Origin: Streptomyces sp. VRA16 Mangrove soil | Lineage (GTDB): Bacteria > Actinomycetota > Actinomycetes > Streptomycetales > Streptomycetaceae | Length of the DNA: 64,000 nucleotides | NCBI RefSeq assembly: GCF_017377775.1 | Contig: NZ_JAFVLN010000023.1 | Location: 1-64,000, forward strand | Direction: 5' to 3' | Shown here: piece after piece, positions 59,429 through 64,000 of the stretch | How the letters are laid out: each line of letters opens with the position of its first letter | Position numbering within the stretch: the first letter of the stretch is position 1 | Made by a program: the position numbers and the translations under genes | Notes under the pieces: generated by a model | Told to the model about the DNA's origin: nothing | The model's database searches: none | The model's input: the letters and a program-made list of their open reading frames with translations, nothing else

Positions 59429-60304
59429 ATGTCTTGGTTCGAATCATTCATTCTCGGACTCGTCCAGGGGCTTACGGAGTTCCTGCCGATCTCGTCCAGC
59501 GCGCATCTGCGGCTGACGGCGGCCTTCGCCGGCTGGAGCGACCCGGGGGCGGCGTTCACCGCGATCACCCAGCTCGGCACGGAGACCGCGGTCGTCCTCT
59601 ACTTCCGCAAGGACATCGCGCGGATCATCTCCATGTGGTTCAGGTCGCTGACCGACCGGACGCTGCGCGGTGACCACGACGCGCAGATGGGCTGGCTGGT
59701 GATCGTCGGCTCGATCCCGATCGGTGTCCTCGGCGTCACGTTCAAGGACCAGATCGAGGGCCCGTTCCGCGATCTGCGCCTCACGGCGACGACCCTGATC
59801 GTGATGGGCGTCATCCTCGGCGTCGCGGACCGCCTCGCGGCCCGCGACGAACTGGGCGGCCGGCACCGGGCCGTCCGCCCCCGCAAGGAACTCAAGGACC
59901 TGTCGGTCAAGGACGGCCTGATCTACGGCGTCTGCCAGGCGATGGCCCTGATCCCCGGCGTCTCCCGCTCCGGCGCCACGATCAGCGGCGGTCTCTTCCT
60001 CGGCTACACGCGCGAGTCCGCGGCCCGCTACTCGTTCCTGCTCGCCATCCCCGCCGTGCTGGCCTCCGGCGTCTTCGAACTCAAGGACGCGAGCGAGGGC
60101 GGCCACGTCTCCTGGGGCCCGACGGCCCTCGCGACCCTGATCGCCTTCGGCGTCGGGTACGCGGTCATCGCCTGGCTGATGAGGTACATCTCCAGCAAGA
60201 GCTTCATGCCGTTCGTGTACTACCGCGTCGCGCTCGGCGTCGCGCTGATCGTGCTGGTGAGCGTGGGGGTGCTGAGTCCGCATGCGGCGGAGTCGGCGGG
60301 CTGA
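59429..60304 (+). CDS. uppP: Undecaprenyl-diphosphatase
   Basis: 291 residues, eight to ten helices. FILGLVQGLTEFLPISSSAH is the first catalytic motif (EFLPISSSAHL) and ALIPGVSRSGATISGGLFLG the second, with PAP2-independent BacA-type residues Glu and His/Arg. It dephosphorylates undecaprenyl pyrophosphate to recycle the lipid carrier of cell-wall synthesis; also confers bacitracin tolerance. A strong terminator follows. It is not near the lasso cluster but acts on the same lipid cycle that siamycin-type peptides block. Confidence 0.95.
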   Translation: MSWFESFILGLVQGLTEFLPISSSAHLRLTAAFAGWSDPGAAFTAITQLGTETAVVLYFRKDIARIISMWFRSLTDRTLRGDHDAQMGWLVIVGSIPIGVLGVTFKDQIEGPFRDLRLTATTLIVMGVILGVADRLAARDELGGRHRAVRPRKELKDLSVKDGLIYGVCQAMALIPGVSRSGATISGGLFLGYTRESAARYSFLLAIPAVLASGVFELKDASEGGHVSWGPTALATLIAFGVGYAVIAWLMRYISSKSFMPFVYYRVALGVALIVLVSVGVLSPHAAESAG

Positions 60305-60375
60305 GGGGCCCGCACCCGTGCGCCCCGGCCCGGTCGGCAGGGTGCCCGCCCTCGCGCGCCCCGCGCGCCCCGCAC

Positions 60376-60403
60376 GCCCCGCCGGGTCGTCAACCGGCGG
60401 GGC
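60376..60403. terminator. Terminator after uppP
   Basis: GCCCCGCCGG-(8 nt)-CCGGCGGGGC, a perfect 10-bp stem. The preceding 50 nt are CGCC-repeat rich. The rest of the gap to 60646 shows no gene; it should hold the promoter of the DUF6221 gene, but I see no clear boxes. Confidence 0.8.
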
Positions 60404-60646
60404 GCATTCGAGCAACCACCAGTCGCAGCGGGACTGTTGGACGACGCTCACCGTACAACCGGGCACTGACAATCCCCGGTGCCCGCCCGCACCGAGGTGA
60501 GGCCCGAAGCCGGGAGGCAATCGAGAAGACGTGGCCCGCCACCGCCGCATACAGTCGACGCGTACCGCCGAACCCGCCCGGGAGACCGACCCGGCCCGTC
60601 CGCGCGGAGGCCGAGAAGACGAAGCCCGCAGCCCAGGAGCCGCCCG

Positions 60647-61015
60647 ATGGATGACCTCACCAAGTGGCTCGGCGCCCAGCTCGACGAGGACGCGCGCGCG
60701 GCGAGCAGTTGGCACACGCTCGAATGCGACATCCACGCCTACCTCGAAGGCGACGCGGAATCCGTGAAGGCGACCATGGCGATGTTCCACGCGGCGCCGG
60801 GCGCCGTCTGCGACTGCGACGTGCCGGCCCGGGTGCTGCGCGAGGTCGACGCCAAGCGCAAGATCGTCAACCTGATGTCGGGCCTGCTGGCCACGGCGGA
60901 CGGCGGCGCGGAGGCCGGCCCCTACGGCGGGCTCGGCGCCGCCGAGGACACCCTCCACCTGCTCGCCCTGGCCTACGCGGACCGGCCCGGCTTCAACGAG
61001 GAGTGGCGGCGGTGA
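60647..61015 (+). CDS. DUF6221 family protein
   Basis: 122 residues from ATG 60647 with AGGAG 7 nt upstream. The sequence DDLTKWLGAQLDEDARAASS, VLREVDAKRKIVNLMSGLLA and AAEDTLHLLALAYADRPGFN EEWR-type end are typical of DUF6221, short actinobacterial proteins with three Cys (here CDCD region and one in TLECD) and no known function. Probably cytosolic. No clear operon partner. Confidence 0.85.
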   Translation: MDDLTKWLGAQLDEDARAASSWHTLECDIHAYLEGDAESVKATMAMFHAAPGAVCDCDVPARVLREVDAKRKIVNLMSGLLATADGGAEAGPYGGLGAAEDTLHLLALAYADRPGFNEEWRR

Positions 61016-61045
61016 CGTTCACTCGCCTGCTCCCCTTCCGCCCCT

Positions 61046-62272
61046 TCAGGCCACCGGAACCCGCGGCACGTCCTTGACGAACACCACCCCCTGCCAGTCC
61101 GTCACATGTCCGGGGTCCAGCGGCGCGTAGCCGAACCAGGGTGACTCGCGTCGTGCGAGCGTGGCGGCGGCCAAGGCCGTCGTCAGGTGCGCGGGGTCGA
61201 TGAGGGTGCGGTGGTCGGGGAGTTCGTAGAGGCGGCCTTCGAGGGTGTCCGGGGGCGGGGTGTCCACGCCCTGGTGACGGAGGGTGCCCAGCGCCATGGC
61301 GACGAAGGCGTACTCCTCGCCCAGGTGGGCCGCCGCGAGGGCGCCCGCGCTCCACCACTCCAGGAGCGGGTGGTCCCAGATGCGCATGCTGCTGCGGTGG
61401 CGCTGGAGGTGGGAGTTGTGGGCGAAGACCAGGGTGGGGCCGCGGTCGGCGAGGGCGAGGAGGTTGTCCGCCATCATCGCGTCGCGCACTCCGAGGAGCC
61501 GGGTCATCCGGCTCGGCGCGGGGTCGGCCATGCCGTGGTGGTAACGCAGCAGGCCGACGGCGGTACGGGCGTGGAGGCGCGCCCGGTGCCAGTCCTCGCG
61601 GGAGCCCGCCGGGAGCAGCTGCGGGGTCTGCGTCGCCAGGAGGGATGTCAACTCGTCGGCGAGTACACGGAGGGCGACGGCCCGTTCCGACCTGCCCGGG
61701 GAGCGGGACGGGTCCGTCATCGCCTCCGGTTCGGTCCAGCGCGCGTCGGCGCCGAGCAGTTCGTCGAGCGTGTCCTCGGTGCACGGGAGCAGCGCCGGGT
61801 CGACCCGCGCCGCGAGGTAGCCGTGGAGCGCGGTGAGGGCCTGCCGGGGGCTCTCGGCCCCGGTGATCTCCAACGGGCCGTCGAACCCGGCGAAGCGGAC
61901 CTGCTCCGGCGCCGGGCGGTGCTCGTTGTACGCGCGCATCCAGCGCACGAGGTCGCGGTTGGCCGCGGACGCCCCGAAGCCGTGGCTGAAGCCGCGCTCC
62001 ATGACGTCGTCGAGGGTGCCCGCGCCGCCGGTGACGTACGCGTCCACGACCAGACCCCGCAGACAGTCGCTCTCCATCGCGACGGCCCGGTAGCCCTCGT
62101 CCTCGATGAGCTGCCGGAACAGGTCGTTGCGCAGGAGCAGCAGCTCGTCCTCGCCGTGGGTGGGCTCCCCCAGGGCGAGCAGCCGCGGCCGGGCCGGGAG
62201 CAGCCGCATCAGCGCGGCCGCGCCGAGCGGGAGGGCGGATTCCTTGATGCCTGTGCTGTCGTGTGCTGCCAT
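61046..62272 (-). CDS. Erythromycin esterase family protein
   Basis: 408 residues from ATG 62272. LLALGEPTHGEDELLLLRND, LFRQLIEDEGYRAVAMESDC and VFAHNSHLQRHRSSMRIWDH are the EreA/EreB-like motifs (metal-independent Glu/His centre). Such enzymes can hydrolyse macrolide lactones, but most actinobacterial members have other or unknown substrates. Divergent from a double-MerR regulator; expression is likely under its control. Confidence 0.88.
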   Translation of the reverse strand: MAAHDSTGIKESALPLGAAALMRLLPARPRLLALGEPTHGEDELLLLRNDLFRQLIEDEGYRAVAMESDCLRGLVVDAYVTGGAGTLDDVMERGFSHGFGASAANRDLVRWMRAYNEHRPAPEQVRFAGFDGPLEITGAESPRQALTALHGYLAARVDPALLPCTEDTLDELLGADARWTEPEAMTDPSRSPGRSERAVALRVLADELTSLLATQTPQLLPAGSREDWHRARLHARTAVGLLRYHHGMADPAPSRMTRLLGVRDAMMADNLLALADRGPTLVFAHNSHLQRHRSSMRIWDHPLLEWWSAGALAAAHLGEEYAFVAMALGTLRHQGVDTPPPDTLEGRLYELPDHRTLIDPAHLTTALAAATLARRESPWFGYAPLDPGHVTDWQGVVFVKDVPRVPVA

Positions 62273-62351
62273 GCCTTCAACGCTATCGTTGAACCTTCGG
62301 TGGAGACTTTTGGAGACCACCGCAGAGTTCTACCGGGACTGGGCTGGTGAC

Positions 62352-63113
62352 GTGGCAAGGAACCCTCAAACGGAGCGTCGGCTGCGGCCTGTCGATCTCG
62401 CCCGGCCGCACGGGCTGTCGACGCAGGCGATCCGGAACTACGAGGAGGCGGGCATCCTCCCCGCCGCCGACCGGACGCCGCACGGCTACCGCACCTACAC
62501 GCCGCTGCACGCCGTCGCCCTGGACGCGTTCCTCGCCCTGGTCCCGGGGCACGGTCATGCGACGGCGACGGCGATCATGCGGGCGGTGCACGCCGATACC
62601 GTCGACGACGCGCTGCGGATCGTCGACGAGAGCCACGTCCAGCTCCTCGACGACCGCAGGACCCTGCGGGACGTGGAGCGTGCCCTGCGCGGCCTGGAAC
62701 CCGTGGCCGCCCCCTCCGGGCCCGCCGTCCGGTTCATCGGGCCGCTCGCCAAGGAGCTCGGCATCCGGCCCGCGACGCTGCGCAAGTGGGAGCGGGCCGG
62801 GTTGGTCCGGCCGCGGCGCGACCGGCAGACCGGGTACCGCGTCTACGACGAGGCCGCCGTGCGGGACGCCCGGCTCGCGCATCAACTCCGGCGCGGGGGT
62901 TATCTGCTGGAGCAGATCACCCCGGTCATCGACCAGGTACGGGCAGCGGGTGGGACCGGGGCCCTGGAGGCCACCCTGCGCGACTGGCAGGACCGGCTGA
63001 CCGCGCGCGGGCGCGCGATGCTGGCCGGGGCCGCGGCCCTCGACACCTATCTGCGCGCGGTGCCCGGCGCCGCAGGAGGACAGAAGTCCCGGGACGCCCG
63101 TGAACCTGCCTAG
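62352..63113 (+). CDS. Double-MerR transcriptional regulator (TioE-like)
   Basis: 253 residues from GTG 62352. Two MerR-type HTH units: RPVDLARPHGLSTQAIRNYE followed by EAGILPAADRTPHGYRTYT, then a coiled region (HVQLLDDRRTLRDVERALRG); and a second, IGPLAKELGIRPATLRKWER, AGLVRPRRDRQTGYRVYDEA. It shares its TAG with the convergent hydrolase stop as CTAG. The promoter region has GGAGAC-TTTT-GGAGAC. Divergent from the erythromycin esterase-like gene. Confidence 0.85.
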   Translation: MARNPQTERRLRPVDLARPHGLSTQAIRNYEEAGILPAADRTPHGYRTYTPLHAVALDAFLALVPGHGHATATAIMRAVHADTVDDALRIVDESHVQLLDDRRTLRDVERALRGLEPVAAPSGPAVRFIGPLAKELGIRPATLRKWERAGLVRPRRDRQTGYRVYDEAAVRDARLAHQLRRGGYLLEQITPVIDQVRAAGGTGALEATLRDWQDRLTARGRAMLAGAAALDTYLRAVPGAAGGQKSRDAREPA

Positions 63114-63850
63114 GCAAGGAAGTCCCTTACCAGTTGGGCCAGTTCCTCGGGGCGTTCGGCCCGTGCCACGTGTCCCGAGTCGAGCTCGGTGTAGGAGCTG
63201 CCGGGTACGGCGGCGTGGATCTCGCGGGAGAGGTGTACGGGGATCAGCGCGTCCTGGGTGCAGCCGACGACCAGGGTCGGGGCCTGGATCCGGGGCAGCA
63301 GATCGCGGATGTCGAGCCGCAGCACCAGTTCCAGTTGCCGGGCCCGGCCCGCGGGGCGGAAGGCGGCGGCCAGTTCGTCGAGCGCCTCGGGGCTCAGGCT
63401 GTTGAGGTACGCCCCGCTGAACGCGGTCAGCATCGCGAAGCGGGCGAACGTCTCCTCACGGTCCAGGAGTTCGAGCCAGACCCGCATCGCGTTCTGCACG
63501 TACGCGTCCTCGGTGTGGCCGCAGCCCGCCACCGGGACCGCGCGGCGCACCAGGTCGGGCCGGGTCGCGGCGAGGGAGAGCGTCACGACGGCCCCCAGGG
63601 AGTGCCCCACCACGTCGACGGGGCCGCCGCCGAACTCCTCGACGACCGTGGCCAGTTCGTCGGTGAGTCCCGCCACGGTGAGCGGCTCCCCGGTGTCCGC
63701 GACCGGGTCGCTGCCGGAGAGGTCGGGGAGGATCACGGTGTACCGGTCGGTGAAACGGGAGACCATGTCCTGCCACGTCACCGAACCGGGGCCGGCGCCG
63801 TGCACCAGGACAAGTCCGTTGCCTTTTCCTTCAGTTCGCCATGTCGTCAT
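63110..63850 (-). CDS. Alpha/beta hydrolase
   Basis: 246 residues. Nucleophile elbow VDVVGHSLGAVVTLSLAATR (Ser in GHSLG), catalytic Asp in LVVGCTQDALIPVHLSREIH, and the His in YTELDSGHVARAERPEELAQ; oxyanion loop VHGAGPGSVTWQDM. A complete triad of an esterase/lactonase-like enzyme. ATG 63850 is preceded by a short gap to a perfect palindrome; an XRE gene runs away on the other side. Confidence 0.92.
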   Translation of the reverse strand: MTTWRTEGKGNGLVLVHGAGPGSVTWQDMVSRFTDRYTVILPDLSGSDPVADTGEPLTVAGLTDELATVVEEFGGGPVDVVGHSLGAVVTLSLAATRPDLVRRAVPVAGCGHTEDAYVQNAMRVWLELLDREETFARFAMLTAFSGAYLNSLSPEALDELAAAFRPAGRARQLELVLRLDIRDLLPRIQAPTLVVGCTQDALIPVHLSREIHAAVPGSSYTELDSGHVARAERPEELAQLVRDFLA

Positions 63851-63902
63851 GGCGACGAGCCTGGCAGCGCACGCCGCGCGTGAGGAGCGGACCGCTTTCC
63901 CT

Positions 63903-63917
63903 AGGACCGGCGGTCCT
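63903..63917. promoter_or_regulatory. Palindromic operator before the hydrolase and XRE genes
   Basis: AGGACCG-G-CGGTCCT, perfect 7-bp arms with a one-base centre, between the alpha/beta hydrolase and the divergent XRE gene. Likely binding site of the XRE protein. Confidence 0.6.
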
Positions 63918-63948
63918 TGGCTGCACGGCGGCGGGCAGGATGGGCGGC

Positions 63949-64000
63949 ATGATGAACCGCGCCGAACTCGCCGACTTCCTGCGCCGGTCCCGGGAGCGCC
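63949..64000 (+). CDS. XRE-family regulator, 5' end only
   Basis: The window ends after 17 codons: ATG ATG then NRAELADFLRRSRER, the start typical of actinobacterial XRE regulators with a MmyB-like C-terminal domain. ATG 63949 or 63952. The rest is outside the window. It probably regulates the divergent hydrolase through the palindrome at 63903-63917. Confidence 0.75.
   Translation, partial: MMNRAELADFLRRSRER

Noticed and set aside
59436..59445. GGTTCGAATC, similar to a tRNA T-loop
   Set aside because: It encodes Trp-Phe-Glu-Ser at the start of uppP and no cloverleaf can be drawn around it.
59429..60304. uppP as an immunity gene of the lasso cluster
   Set aside because: More than 20 kb away with many unrelated genes between and its own terminator; a housekeeping role is more likely.

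Overview
The base composition, codon use (strong G/C at third positions), GTG/TTG starts, GTGA/ATGA start-stop overlaps and gene families all point to the chromosome of a Streptomyces or close actinomycete. I see no rRNA, tRNA or CRISPR array. The window begins inside poor or damaged sequence with a C16/G8 homopolymer and ends inside a new XRE-family regulator gene.

Left part (1-26.8 kb): mostly ordinary metabolic and transport genes. A TetR/DoxX/luciferase-like monooxygenase/F420-reductase-like group is followed by an M20 amidohydrolase and a beta-hydroxyacid dehydrogenase. At 8.1-16.8 kb lies a complete galactan-use locus: a LacI regulator faces an operon of two ABC sugar permeases, a solute-binding lipoprotein, a GH42 beta-galactosidase and a Tat-exported GH30 enzyme with a ricin-type lectin domain. 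Two near-identical LacI operators lie between them. Next come a Ser/Thr kinase carrying a peripheral-subunit-binding-like domain, a YbaK protein, an XRE-cupin/EamA pair, an MFS pump, a LysE/ArgP pair, two left-handed beta-helix proteins and a DedA protein.

Centre (27.8-38.8 kb): the main find is a class II lasso-fold (class I by disulfide count) peptide cluster. The precursor has a 22-residue leader and a 21-residue, four-cysteine core matching, from memory, siamycin I (MS-271). It is followed by the cyclase (C), the RRE protein (B1), the leader protease (B2), an ABC exporter pair, a MauE/DoxX-like membrane protein and a DsbA-like thiol oxidoreductase for the two disulfides, and a CapA-family protein. 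The last is related to the MslH epimerase that gives the C-terminal D-Trp. A histidine kinase plus a second ABC transporter sit upstream and the NarL-type response regulator sits at the far end, so a split two-component system brackets the cluster. Nearly all biosynthetic genes overlap by 4 nt. The exception is the gap after the precursor, which holds a 23-nt G tract inside nested hairpins.

Between 38.8 and 44 kb there is a patchy, lower-GC region with small hypothetical genes, an IS5-family transposase remnant with an internal stop and a frameshifted phage antirepressor. It looks like an old insertion zone beside the lasso cluster.

Right part (44-64 kb): two tandem paralogous membrane-anchored proteins with probable leaderless starts, MFS pumps, a spermidine synthase-like protein, a patatin, the extra elongation factor tuf3 with a large terminator, and an AlkD-like protein whose upstream region carries eight 14-bp tandem repeats. 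Further on are an Eis-like acetyltransferase and a cupin/PmoA-like/Gfo-Idh-MocA operon behind an AAGCGCTT operator. The end holds an MFS pump/ArsR-like regulator pair with a clear operator, uppP, an erythromycin-esterase/double-MerR pair and an alpha/beta hydrolase. Names are based on motif recognition only; no database search was possible.
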